Notes: generated from the letters alone by a model not told the origin. A stretch of DNA of 64,000 nt from Sphingomonas koreensis (GCF_002797435.1 NZ_PGEN01000001.1:2416501-2480500), one strand, 5' to 3'. Shown: positions 44,068-52,328, numbered from the stretch's first letter. Numbers and translations: made by a program.

Positions 44068-44393
44068 GCCCGTGCTACTCCGCGACGCTGGCCGATGTCC
44101 AAATCGGGCGAGCTATTGCCGTGGAAGCGCGTGGCCGCTCGATCTACCCCAAGGAAACGAACGGGGGGACGCGAATGCTCAACAGGGTAAATGTCAGGCC
44201 GGAGCCAATGCCTTGAAATCTGGGTGTCGGCTTCCGCTTGAAGCACATACTCGACCGGCAACTGTTTGGATTGGGTGAGCCACCGGCTGACGGTGGACTG
44301 CGCGACGCCGAACGTTTCGGCAGTAGCCTCCTGCGATCCATAGGCCTCAACAACCAGCTTCAGCGCTTCATACCGGGTCGGTTTCGTATCCAT
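44064..44393 (-). CDS. Cro-like helix-turn-helix regulator (YdaS-like)
   Basis: First gene of the leftward early operon; 109 residues. The HTH is ALKLVVEAYGSQEATAETFG then VAQSTVSRWLTQSKQLPVEY and ADTQISRHWLRPDIYP, the pattern of YdaS/Cro-type regulators. It is divergent from the S24 repressor across a 46-bp operator region, the usual genetic-switch arrangement. The C-terminal 40 residues are poorly structured. Confidence 0.8.
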   Translation of the reverse strand: MDTKPTRYEALKLVVEAYGSQEATAETFGVAQSTVSRWLTQSKQLPVEYVLQAEADTQISRHWLRPDIYPVEHSRPPVRFLGVDRAATRFHGNSSPDLDIGQRRGVARA

Positions 44394-44394
44394 G

Positions 44395-44452
44395 CATTAG
44401 CGCATATTAGCGATTCATTAGCGCGTCAATAGGGAACTAATGACGATATTAG
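44395..44452. promoter_or_regulatory. cro/cI operator region with phased TTAG repeats
   Basis: ATTAGCG occurs three times in direct orientation at 44396, 44406 and 44417 (10 and 11 bp apart, one helical turn each). CATTAG at 44395 and 44416 is followed by its complement CTAATG at 44437, 21 bp apart each. TATTAG at 44405 and 44447 is 42 bp apart. The CI ATG (44440) lies inside the last site. On the minus strand TTGACG (44429-44424) and TATGCG (44406-44401), 17 bp apart, could be the early promoter. Confidence 0.6.
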
Positions 44453-45270
44453 AACGACGTTCGATACACGCTTCGATCGTGGCGAAAGAACTACCGATCA
44501 CGGCCCGGCGGCTTCGCGAGCGCATGGATGAAATCCGTTGCACGCAAGATGATCTGGCGTCCGCCGTGGGTGCGACGCAGGGCGCGATCAGCATGATCCT
44601 GAATGGAGTGACCCGTCAGTCACGCTTGCTTCCTAGAATCGCCGAGAACCTAGGCGTAAATTTGGGTTGGCTTGTCGGAACGACCGACGACAAAATCGAT
44701 ATGTTCGATGCTGACGGCCACGAGATATCCGAAGACGATCTCGCTGCAATCCGGGCAGGAACAAGCGCAAAGCAGCTGCAGAAGCCCGAACAACTTGGCG
44801 GCGGAGGACTGGCGGATGCGCAGAATGTGAGCATCACCGCAGATGATATGGCGGAACAACTCGACCTAGTCCCGGTCGATGAAATCTCGCTCGAATTCGG
44901 CATGGGTTCGACTGTCCTGCACGACGATCTTGAAATCGTCCGCCGCTATGTGCCGCGGGAGTGGATCGCTCATTTCAGCAAGTCACACCCTTCGCTGTTG
45001 CGCTTCGCGCGCGGCCGCGGCGATTCGATGTATCCCACGATCCTCGACAGCGATCTCGTGCTGATCGACATGGGGGAGACGCGGTTGACCCGCCAGGACG
45101 AGATTTGGGCGGTGGGATATGGCGATCTTGGCGGCCTCAAGCGGCTGCGGTCGATCGGCGGCGGGCAGATCAAGGTGATGTCTGACAATCCGACGGTTTC
45201 CGACGAAATCTTCGATATGGAGGAAATTCGCCTGATCGGGCGGGTGTGCGGCAATCTTCGGAAGATGTAG
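44440..45270 (+). CDS. CI-type repressor, HTH with S24 peptidase domain
   Basis: Prophage repressor of 276 residues. The N-terminal HTH_3 domain is RCTQDDLASAVGATQGAISM then ILNGVTRQSRLLPRIAENLG. The C-terminal LexA/S24 domain has the catalytic Ser196 (RGDSMYPTILDSDLVLID) and Lys234 (GLKRLR), spaced as in LexA. No Ala-Gly or Cys-Gly cleavage dipeptide is visible at the expected distance upstream of Ser196; an Ala-Gly at 106-107 is much farther. AGGGA precedes the ATG. P2's own C repressor lacks this domain, so the control module is not P2-derived. Confidence 0.88.
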   Translation: MTILERRSIHASIVAKELPITARRLRERMDEIRCTQDDLASAVGATQGAISMILNGVTRQSRLLPRIAENLGVNLGWLVGTTDDKIDMFDADGHEISEDDLAAIRAGTSAKQLQKPEQLGGGGLADAQNVSITADDMAEQLDLVPVDEISLEFGMGSTVLHDDLEIVRRYVPREWIAHFSKSHPSLLRFARGRGDSMYPTILDSDLVLIDMGETRLTRQDEIWAVGYGDLGGLKRLRSIGGGQIKVMSDNPTVSDEIFDMEEIRLIGRVCGNLRKM

Positions 45271-45291
45271 TCACGGGCGCGGGGAGGGGAA

Positions 45292-46023
45292 ATGCCGAAG
45301 AAGCCGAAATGGAACGAGGTTTCGTGCGATGCATGTCGCGAGCCGATCGCCGTGGACGCGAAGCGATGCCCCCATTGCCAAACCGATTTCACGCCTGAAC
45401 AGGTGGCAGCGCGCAAGAAGCAACATGGGAAAGAACTCAAGGTCGGCTGCGGCGCCCTGTTGGCCCTCGTAGCGTTGTTGGCGATCGTCGGGCAGTGCAC
45501 GAACTCAGGCGGAGTAGCCGTCAAGAACGAGACCGCCGCCGCACCGGCCGCTGCAAGATCATCAACGCAGAGCGGCAAGGCCGATGCGGTCGCCTTCTAT
45601 AGGAATGTTGTGTCCGCGATGGCTCCCTGTGACGCCGGCGGAAAGAGATCGGCGGAAGCGGCCGATCTGATCAGGACCGGTCGAGCGTCGGTGTTCGACG
45701 GCTATACAGCAAGTCGGGAGCAGGCAGAGGGGTGCCGTGAAAGTGCTTCAAGCTTCATCGGCATGGACCCGCCCGCCAGCTTCACCGGGGAGGCAGAGGT
45801 GGCGGCGGACAAGGCCATCAAGGTATGCGGCGATGCGGCAATCATGAAGCAGATGGCGGGCGAGACCATGATGGAAATCTACGACGGCGAAGCCAGGCCA
45901 TCGAAAGTCGCCGAGTTGAAAGATCGGATAGAGGCTGCGCAAGGTGGCGTCCTAGCGTGCGTGGCGAATGCGATGGATGCGGCGACGAAAGCGGGTGCTG
46001 ATCTGAAGGAGCTGGCGAAGTAG
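45292..46023 (+). CDS. Zinc-ribbon membrane protein (accessory prophage gene)
   Basis: Protein of 243 residues. The N-terminal zinc ribbon has two CxxC pairs (CDACREPIAVDAKRCPHCQT). One membrane helix (about 52-66) follows, then an Ala-rich linker and an extracytoplasmic helical domain with four or five cysteines (APCDAGG, EGCRES, IKVCGDA, VLACVANAM). It sits downstream of the repressor on the same strand, so it is probably expressed in the lysogen. A role in superinfection exclusion is a guess from position and topology. Confidence 0.72.
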   Translation: MPKKPKWNEVSCDACREPIAVDAKRCPHCQTDFTPEQVAARKKQHGKELKVGCGALLALVALLAIVGQCTNSGGVAVKNETAAAPAAARSSTQSGKADAVAFYRNVVSAMAPCDAGGKRSAEAADLIRTGRASVFDGYTASREQAEGCRESASSFIGMDPPASFTGEAEVAADKAIKVCGDAAIMKQMAGETMMEIYDGEARPSKVAELKDRIEAAQGGVLACVANAMDAATKAGADLKELAK

Positions 46024-46029
46024 CTTCCT

Positions 46030-46374
46030 GTGCCCCTGACCTTCCTATGCATAGCGGCGCTGGCGATCGACGGCGACACGCTCCGGTGCCGTGACGTTGG
46101 GCGGGTTCGGCTAGCGCGCATCGACGCTCCAGAGCTGCACGGCTGCCCGCGGAAAAGGATATGTGCGCCGGGTGACGCCAAAGGTGCGCGCGACAACCTG
46201 GCGCGATTGGTCGAAGGCCGCACGGTCCGCTGCACCGAAGTCGATGCCGATCCGCGCCGGCGCGGCTATCAGGCGCGGGACCGATATGACCGCCCCGTGG
46301 TGCGTTGCACCAGCGGGGGCCGCGACCTGGGCGAGGCGCAGTTGCGCGCCGGCTATGCCGTCCGCTGGCCTTAG
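46030..46374 (+). CDS. Thermonuclease-like (SNase fold) protein
   Basis: Small nuclease-like protein of 114 residues of the staphylococcal nuclease family. It has IDGDTLRC, RVRLARIDAPELHG (metal and catalytic Arg, Asp, Glu positions) and ARDRYDRPVVRC with a candidate second catalytic Arg, ending in AQLRAGYAVRWP. The start is GTG 46030, 6 nt after the zinc-ribbon gene, so the two form a pair. The hydrophobic N-terminus (PLTFLCIAALA) is very short for a signal peptide. The stop overlaps the convergent gpD gene by 4 bp. Confidence 0.82.
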   Translation: MPLTFLCIAALAIDGDTLRCRDVGRVRLARIDAPELHGCPRKRICAPGDAKGARDNLARLVEGRTVRCTEVDADPRRRGYQARDRYDRPVVRCTSGGRDLGEAQLRAGYAVRWP

Positions 46375-47366
46375 GCGCTTTCGAGCTTCAGTTTCTGAGC
46401 GATCCCGTCGGGGTTGAGCGTCGTCTCCACGCTTTCGACCAGCCAGTGCAGCGCGTCGATGCGGCTATTCCACCCCTGCAGCGTGACGCGCCCGTTCGGC
46501 TGCAACGCAGGCATTGCGAGCGCGAGTTCGTAATCGAACGTGCGAGCGCCCCGCCGCCCCTTGGAAACGGCCGCGTCGGCGGCCTGGCGCGCCTCGGCCT
46601 CGCTCGCATAGACACGCTTGAGCCGTCGGCGCTTGTCCCCGCCGCGCTTCACAGTGCGCCGGCGCCCGCCCGCCGGATCGTGATACTGCGCTTCCGCGCC
46701 GTCGTGCTCCTCGCGCTCCGCGTATCCGAACTCCCATGTCCAACCTTCGCGCTTCGTGATGGTGGTCGAGGGGATCGTCGCGCCGCTCGCCGTGGTCGCG
46801 CTGCCAACCGGCATGAAGATCAGTCGCTTGTCCTTCCACGTCGCGAGCGCGTCGTAGCGGCTACCGAGATCCTTCACGAAGGCCATGTCGCTCTTGTTGT
46901 GCTGCTCGATGACAGCGACAGCCTTGCTGCCCAGCGTCGGGTGGACCTGAGCCGACAGGCCATTGCGACCGGCGATGGTGTTGAGAATCGCGCCGAGCGT
47001 CGTGTCGCGCCAGCTCCGCGAGCGCCGCTTGCGATAATCGCCTGTGAAGTCGGCCGAGCGAGCGCGCAGGATGACGACATCGGGCGGACCGCCCTCCCGC
47101 ACCTCGTCCACGCGGAAGCGGCCTTTATCGACCAAACCAATCTGCACGTCGCCGCCGGATTCCCAGCCGAGCTGCAGGGCAAGGTAGGTGCCCTTCTCGG
47201 GCGCCGCGAGCGCGCCGTCATGGTTATGGAGGGTGAGGGATAGCTCGTCCGCCTCGCCGCCCCGTTTCTCGCTCAGGGTCAGCTCGAGCAGGCGCGGGTT
47301 CACCTTCGCCGTCAGGTCGGTGCCGTCGTCAAGGATCAGGCGGATGGCCGCCACGTTCGCCGGCAT
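46371..47366 (-). CDS. D: Phage late control gene D protein (tail, baseplate hub)
   Basis: P2 gpD homologue of 331 residues, forming the hub that the spike binds. Family-like segments are LSEKRGGEADELSLTLHNHD, LALQLGWESGG, HNKSDMAFVKDLGSRYDALA, and GWNSRIDALHWLVESVETTL. ATG 47366 is chosen because it shares a base with the U stop (TGATG); the open frame runs upstream into U. It is the last gene of the T-U-D tail run, as in P2. Confidence 0.9.
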   Translation of the reverse strand: MPANVAAIRLILDDGTDLTAKVNPRLLELTLSEKRGGEADELSLTLHNHDGALAAPEKGTYLALQLGWESGGDVQIGLVDKGRFRVDEVREGGPPDVVILRARSADFTGDYRKRRSRSWRDTTLGAILNTIAGRNGLSAQVHPTLGSKAVAVIEQHNKSDMAFVKDLGSRYDALATWKDKRLIFMPVGSATTASGATIPSTTITKREGWTWEFGYAEREEHDGAEAQYHDPAGGRRRTVKRGGDKRRRLKRVYASEAEARQAADAAVSKGRRGARTFDYELALAMPALQPNGRVTLQGWNSRIDALHWLVESVETTLNPDGIAQKLKLESA

Positions 47367-47759
47367 CAGTCGCTCCGCACCAGCTCGATCGACACCACCT
47401 TCTGTCGAGGGATGCCGCCCGCCATGATCGAACGGTGCGTCTCCTCCATCCGCTCGATGCGATAGTTGCCGAGCACGCGCCCGAGGCCGTCGAGCAACGG
47501 GTAGCTGTCGCCGGTGTTGGCCATCTCCTCGAGCGCTTCGATCGCGCCGTAGCTGCCAGCAATCTCCGGCACGAGGAGCGCATTGATGGTGATGACGTCT
47601 TCCCCCCGGACCGGCGAACTGTGACGCCGGCCGCGCGCCGAAGCGCTCGCTTTGCGGATGCCGCCAGGAGACGCGCCGCGAGAGATCGTCATAGGCGATG
47701 GTGTCCATGCCGAACACGAACATGCCGAGCGACAGCAGGTGCGCGGGGGAAAGCGTCAT
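47366..47759 (-). pseudogene. U: Phage tail protein U, frameshifted at a G6 tract
   Basis: P2 gpU homologue, split between two frames. ATG 47759 (sharing a base with the tape-measure stop) begins HLLSLGMFVFGMDTIAYDDL, the expected U start, up to ASQFAGPG. The rest, GEDVITINALLVPEIAGSYG to the end IELVRSD, is in another frame that stops at 47366-47368. The change of frame coincides with six consecutive G on the coding strand (47607-47602); five G would restore one continuous protein of about 130 residues. This is either a true indel, a phase-variable tract or a sequencing error. Confidence 0.8.
47602..47607 (-). other. G6 homopolymer at the gpU frame break
   Basis: Six G on the coding strand inside TCC-G6-AAGAC. 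Removing one base gives the continuous reading FAGPGEDVITIN, matching the gpU family; as written the first frame runs on into the D frame. Confidence 0.7.
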
Positions 47760-50050
47760 CAGCGGTCGCCCTCATAAGTGCGGCGCGACTTGGCGCCCTT
47801 GGCGGCCTCGAGCTTGCGCATGATCTCCCGCACAAGAGCCTCCGCGTCCTGTCCCTGCGCCCCGTAGACGTTGATATTGACGCCAGCTAGCGCCGCCAGC
47901 GCCGCCAGCAGCTCCGCCAGACTCGCGGTGCCTGCCCCAGCCGGGCGCATCGCCGGCGACTCCCGCAGACGTCGCATCATCGGCGCCTGGGCGGGTGCCA
48001 TGCCGGGCGCATCGCCGGATAGACCCGACATCATGCGTGCCATCGACCGTTGCGGACCACGCGCGCCCTGTTCGATGCCAAGCGCAAGTCCGCCCGTCAT
48101 GTGCCCGCCCATCTCCATGAACAGGCGCGAGGGCGACTTGATGCCGAAGAAGTTCTTGAACGCCGTGATCCCGCTGCGCGCGATGGCGAGGAGCCGCTGG
48201 GCGAGCAGCATCGGGTTGAGGGCCATCAACAGCCCCTGCATCATCGCCGAGCCAATGTTCTTGAGCCACGCGGGCATCGCGGAGAGGATGCCTTTGACCC
48301 ATGCGACGCCGGCGTTGAAGGCGCCCTTGATCTTATCCCAATGGGTATAGATCAGATAGGCGGCGCCGCCGACCGCGAGCACGATCGCGGTGATCGCGAG
48401 CACGATCGGGTTCGCCATCATCATCAACCCGGCCTGCATGACGCCGCGGGCGAGAAATAGAGCCGCGATCCGGATCAGTCCGAAGGTGCGCACGATGATC
48501 GGCCCGGCGCCGGTAACGGCCGATTTGAGGAATCCGATCGTGCGAGTGAAGCGGCTGACGCCCTCGACCTTTCGGAAGAACGCGATCGTCGAGGCGAGCG
48601 GACCGAGCAGACCACCAAACGCGAACTGCAGGGCGCCGACGCCGATCTTGGCGACGATCAAATATGCTGCCACTTTCGCCAGGGTTCCGGCGAGTTCGGG
48701 GTTGGCCTGTGCCCAGTCGCCTACCTTGCCGGCGAGCAGAGTGACCGTGCCCAGAAACTCGGTCGCGACGGGGAGGAATTTTGTGCCGAGTTGGATCGAC
48801 GCTGCCTGCGCGGCGACCGTGAATTTTCGCCAGTTGAGCGCGGCATCCCGCGCTTCGCGCTGAGCGAAGGCCTTGTCCACTGTGCCGTCTGCCTTGGCGA
48901 TCTCGCCCCGCATCCGCTTGTAAAGTTCCATATCAAGGATCAGCTGGCGCACGGCGCCCTGGGCCTGCATATCCTCGAACGCGAAGCCGAGCCTACTTAG
49001 GTCGCCCCCCGTCGCTCTTTTCGTCAGCTCCGCAATCGCCTCGAGCGGCGTTCTGCCCTCGGCATAGGCGCGCTTGAGCGCGGCGGGCAGATCGACGCCA
49101 AAGTTCTTCTTGAACGCTGTGATGGTCGCGGGCGCGCTAATCTTGGCGAGCAGGTTCTCCACGTTGTTTGCCGCTTCATCGGAGGTGCCGGTGCCACCAC
49201 GCACCACCTGCAGCGCCGCCGCCAGATCGGCGACTGCTCCCGTGCCTTTCTGCCCTAGCGCCATCATCTGAGCGGTCAGGGACGGGAAATGCCTCGCCAT
49301 GCTATCGACTTCAAAGGCCCCCTGGTTGGCAGAGGCGGCGATAATATCGAGGCCCTTCGACGCGTCGCTGAGAGGCACCTTGAGGTTCCGGACGTTGGCG
49401 TAGGCGGCGTTTGCACCATCGGCCAGATCGACCTTGAACGCGGTGCCGAGGCGGCCAATCGGGCCGATCATCCGCACGGCCTGGCGGGGATCAAGGCCCA
49501 GGCCGGCGAGCTGATCGATGCCGGCGCGCATATCCTCCGGGAGTTGGTGAGCGGCCCGGGACAGACGCAGGATGCTGGCTGCCATGCGATCGGTCTCGCG
49601 GTTGGTCATCCCAGCTTTCTGCTGAATATCGACCATACCACTACTGAACTCCATCGCGCCTTTTGTCGCGGCGATGAAGGGGGCTGCCAACGCGATGCCC
49701 CCAACCACATTGTCGCGGCCGCTGGCGCGCAGATCCTCCCCGCGCCGGTGCATGGCCGCCTTGTTTGCATCTATCGCCGCGAGGCGCTTCTGGCGGTCGA
49801 TCTGGCGATTGACGCCGGCGAGCGCACGTTCGAGTTCGCGCTCGCGCTCGATCAGCTGAGTGACGTTCCCGCTGGCCGTGCGCATGTCGCGGCCGACGTC
49901 GCGCATTTCGCGCTGCAGCCGACGCGCCTCGCCATTGAGTGCGCGCAGCGACTGCGAACCGTTTCGCCCAAGGCCGACGATGTTGCGAAGGGCGCCGGAC
50001 ATACGATCGACGCCGACGAAATTGACCAGCAAGGAGAGCTTGTTGCTCAT
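47759..50050 (-). CDS. T: Phage tail tape measure protein
   Basis: P2 gpT homologue of 763 residues, which sets tail length. It has an N-terminal coiled coil, a TP901-like core (AMEFSSGMVDIQQKAGMTNR; GIDQLAGLGLDPRQAVRMIG; RGGTGTSDEAANNVENLLAK) and several hydrophobic segments around residues 450-580. Near the C-terminus is FFGIKSPSRLFMEMGGHM, a common tape-measure motif. The start ATG overlaps the E+E' stop by 4 nt. Confidence 0.93.
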   Translation of the reverse strand: MSNKLSLLVNFVGVDRMSGALRNIVGLGRNGSQSLRALNGEARRLQREMRDVGRDMRTASGNVTQLIERERELERALAGVNRQIDRQKRLAAIDANKAAMHRRGEDLRASGRDNVVGGIALAAPFIAATKGAMEFSSGMVDIQQKAGMTNRETDRMAASILRLSRAAHQLPEDMRAGIDQLAGLGLDPRQAVRMIGPIGRLGTAFKVDLADGANAAYANVRNLKVPLSDASKGLDIIAASANQGAFEVDSMARHFPSLTAQMMALGQKGTGAVADLAAALQVVRGGTGTSDEAANNVENLLAKISAPATITAFKKNFGVDLPAALKRAYAEGRTPLEAIAELTKRATGGDLSRLGFAFEDMQAQGAVRQLILDMELYKRMRGEIAKADGTVDKAFAQREARDAALNWRKFTVAAQAASIQLGTKFLPVATEFLGTVTLLAGKVGDWAQANPELAGTLAKVAAYLIVAKIGVGALQFAFGGLLGPLASTIAFFRKVEGVSRFTRTIGFLKSAVTGAGPIIVRTFGLIRIAALFLARGVMQAGLMMMANPIVLAITAIVLAVGGAAYLIYTHWDKIKGAFNAGVAWVKGILSAMPAWLKNIGSAMMQGLLMALNPMLLAQRLLAIARSGITAFKNFFGIKSPSRLFMEMGGHMTGGLALGIEQGARGPQRSMARMMSGLSGDAPGMAPAQAPMMRRLRESPAMRPAGAGTASLAELLAALAALAGVNINVYGAQGQDAEALVREIMRKLEAAKGAKSRRTYEGDR

Positions 50051-50531
50051 TCGTCCTTTGTCCCTTGCATCTCGTTCCAGCGCTGCACCGCAAGATCCCG
50101 CCAGAAGATCAGTTCATCGACCTCGAGCGCCCGCAATTCCGACAGCGGCCAGTGAAATATCGCGGCGATATCGGCGATCAGCCCGTCGGCCGATGTGCCG
50201 CGATCATCGTCTCGATCAGTCGCTTCTCGGCCGCGGTCATAAAAAAACCGCGGATCGCACCGCCGATCTCGCTCAGATCTTCGGCCTCAAGGTTGTCGGT
50301 CTCGTCCTGGGTAAGCGGCGGGTTGCTCACGCGCGGGATCAGCCGGAGGAGCGCGGTGATATCCGTGCCGATCACGTCCTGCAGAGTGAGGCCGCGCAGC
50401 TCGCCAGCTTTGGGCTTGCGCAGCGTCAGCGTGTCGATCTGCGTTTCACCGCGGATGATCGGGTTGGCGAGCTTGATCGTCGCGAAGCGGCTTTCGTCCT
50501 GAGCGACGGGGGTGGCGGATTCGTCGGCCAT
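50047..50531 (-). CDS. E': Phage tail assembly chaperone E+E' (made by -1 frameshift)
   Basis: The extended product of gene E. Ribosomes shifting -1 at the T7 tract (50247-50241) leave the E frame and read through to TGA 50049-50047, which overlaps the tape-measure ATG. The added segment ends with the GpE'-family sequence IADIAAIFHWPLSELRALEV then ELIFWRDLAVQRWNEMQ. This frame has no ATG or GTG and no suitable TTG between the slip site and the conserved part, so it cannot start by itself. The total is about 161 residues from ATG 50531. This matches the P2/lambda scheme of tail chaperones made in two lengths. Confidence 0.82.
50178..50531 (-). CDS. E: Phage tail assembly protein E
   Basis: P2 gpE homologue of 117 residues, the short tail-assembly chaperone. 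It has RFATIKLANPIIRGETQIDT, LTLRKPKAGELRGLTLQDVI and SEIGGAIRGFFMTAAEKRLI. ATG 50531 with AAAGGTG upstream is preferred over a GTG 9 nt earlier. Phe-Phe in the last segment is encoded by the T7 slippery run. Confidence 0.88.
   Translation of the reverse strand: MADESATPVAQDESRFATIKLANPIIRGETQIDTLTLRKPKAGELRGLTLQDVIGTDITALLRLIPRVSNPPLTQDETDNLEAEDLSEIGGAIRGFFMTAAEKRLIETMIAAHRPTG
50241..50247 (-). promoter_or_regulatory. T7 slippery sequence for -1 ribosomal frameshift in gene E
   Basis: Coding strand reads GGT TTT TTT ATG; the heptamer T-TTT-TTT fits the X-XXY-YYZ rule. The -1 frame after it is open through E' to 50047. A GC-rich stretch follows that could form a stimulatory structure. Confidence 0.8.
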
Positions 50532-50644
50532 GCGGGGCACCTTTCATAAGCGGGGCGTGGAGAGACCGGGAGCGCTCCACAGGGAAAGCGCCCCCGGCCT
50601 CCGCGCGACGGCGCCCCGCAACAGGACCGCCGCGCGGAGCTGGA

Positions 50645-51154
50645 TCAGCTGGTAAGGATCGCCATGATCTCGGCGTAGCGGTCGAAGCCATCGACGATGA
50701 AGACGCCGGCGATCATGTCGATCTCGATCTCGACGATCCCATCGACGACGCGGCGATAATAGACGAGCGGCACGGTGTACTTGTGCTCGGTCCCGTCGCC
50801 GGCCTTGCCCTTGCCCGGGTCGATCTCGCTGAATCGGCCGCCGATATACACTTCGACGGCCTGCGGAGCGGTGCCGTCGTCGGCCTGATAGGCGCCGACC
50901 AGGCGCACGCGCACCCCGTCGGCGCTCGCGATGCCGAACTTGCGGAAGAGGCGCAGCTCGTGCCCGCCCATCGTGATCGACGCCTGCATCGCCTCGAGGC
51001 CGTTATCGACCTTGATCGGCCCGACCATGCCGCCGCCGCGCCAGTCGTCGGTGGCAATGGCGAGTTTCGGTTCCTCGAATTCGGCGATGACGCCGAGGAA
51101 ACCCTCGCCATCGACGTAGCTGTTGATGTTCTTAAGTCGGCGGGGAAAGCCCAT
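50645..51154 (-). CDS. FII: Phage major tail tube protein
   Basis: P2 gpFII homologue of 169 residues that forms the inner tail tube. It starts GFPRRLKNINSYVDGEGFLG and contains LAIATDDWRGGGMVGPIKVD, GMEA-type DNGLEAMQ, and YYRRVVDGIVEIEIDMIAGV. It follows the sheath gene by 34 nt and precedes E by a 104-bp gap in which I see nothing specific. Confidence 0.94.
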   Translation of the reverse strand: MGFPRRLKNINSYVDGEGFLGVIAEFEEPKLAIATDDWRGGGMVGPIKVDNGLEAMQASITMGGHELRLFRKFGIASADGVRVRLVGAYQADDGTAPQAVEVYIGGRFSEIDPGKGKAGDGTEHKYTVPLVYYRRVVDGIVEIEIDMIAGVFIVDGFDRYAEIMAILTS

Positions 51155-51188
51155 GGTCAGTTCCTTTCAGAGAGGGGCGGCGGCGCGA

Positions 51189-52328
51189 TCAGACCAGGCG
51201 ATCGGCGAAGCCGGAGTAGTAGAAGTCGGTGATCACCAGCTCGACGGTCGGATCCTCGAGCGGCGCCACCGGCGTGAACTCGATGCGGAAGTCGGGGCGG
51301 CCTGCGCTCAGCTGTTCCGGCTGATTGCGGTCCGCGTCGAAATAGGCTTTCGCGCCCATGATGAAGCCGTTGAGGGCCAGCTCGCGGAACTTGGCGTTCG
51401 CCGTCTCGAGCAGATCCTTGATCAGGCTGACCGTCATCGGGTGATCGAAATAGGGCTGGAAGACGTCAGCAATGATGTCCTGCAGCGCATGGCTGGTGCG
51501 CACCGCGCTTTCGAACGCGAACTCCGGCTGATCCGGCCCGGCCGTGGTGCGATTGCCCCAGAAGCGGAATCCGTTCGCGCGGATGATCGTGGTGATCTGC
51601 TTTCCGTTGAGCGTCCCGGCCTCGGTCGAGGGGTCGAGCAGGTCGAACTGAACGTAGTGGTCGAGCGCGGTAACGCCATCAATCGGCATATTTGAAATCG
51701 TCTTGTGCCAACCGATGCGTTCATCGATCTGGGCGCGCAGGCCAAGGGCGCGCGCCACCGCGTCGCCGGCGGTCTCGGTCGAGCTGTTCGGCCAGATCAG
51801 CATCAGCTCGCGCGCGGTGAAGCCGTCGCGATAGTTCATCGCCTCGACGCCATCGTCGCCGTTTGCCCGGGCATAGGCGAAACCGCGCAGGCGCTTCGCC
51901 ACGATCACCATTTGCGTCGTGACGGCGAGGGTATCGAGGCCGGGCGCGCCGATGATGCGCGGCGCATAGCCAACGGCGCCCTTCGCACTGAGAAGCAGGT
52001 CGAGGCCCGCGATCACATTCTCGTCAGTTTCCTCGTCCGCTTCCGCACCGGCACCAGGGGCGACACGCGAGACGATGACGATCGGCGTGGTCAGATCGGC
52101 AATGGCGGCCAGCGCCTTTGCGAGCGTGCCACCGGTGCCGGCCTTGCTGATCGCAGCGTCGATGTTCGTGACCAGCGTCAGCTCGCCGATCGGGAACGCG
52201 GCATTGAGGGCGTCGGTCGCCGTGCCGGCGGCCGCGGTCGCCGTGGCAACCAAGCCGATGACGGCGAGCGATGGAGTCTTGATCGGACGGCGACCCTTGG
52301 CGAATTCGCGAATAGTGAGGCTGTGCAT
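51189..52328 (-). CDS. FI: Phage tail sheath protein
   Basis: P2 gpFI homologue of 379 residues forming the contractile sheath. Features are RRPIKTPSLAVIGLVATA, GYAPRIIGAPGLDTLAVTTQ, NGFRFWGNRTTA and AVRTSHALQDIIADVFQPYF, characteristic of sheath proteins. The start ATG 52328 is 10 nt after gpW. Confidence 0.95.
   Translation of the reverse strand: MHSLTIREFAKGRRPIKTPSLAVIGLVATATAAAGTATDALNAAFPIGELTLVTNIDAAISKAGTGGTLAKALAAIADLTTPIVIVSRVAPGAGAEADEETDENVIAGLDLLLSAKGAVGYAPRIIGAPGLDTLAVTTQMVIVAKRLRGFAYARANGDDGVEAMNYRDGFTARELMLIWPNSSTETAGDAVARALGLRAQIDERIGWHKTISNMPIDGVTALDHYVQFDLLDPSTEAGTLNGKQITTIIRANGFRFWGNRTTAGPDQPEFAFESAVRTSHALQDIIADVFQPYFDHPMTVSLIKDLLETANAKFRELALNGFIMGAKAYFDADRNQPEQLSAGRPDFRIEFTPVAPLEDPTVELVITDFYYSGFADRLV

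Noticed and set aside
46371..47759. A single 462-residue gpD protein starting at 47759.
   Set aside because: Its first 45 residues are the gpU N-terminus, joined only because of the G6 frameshift; true gpD starts at 47366.
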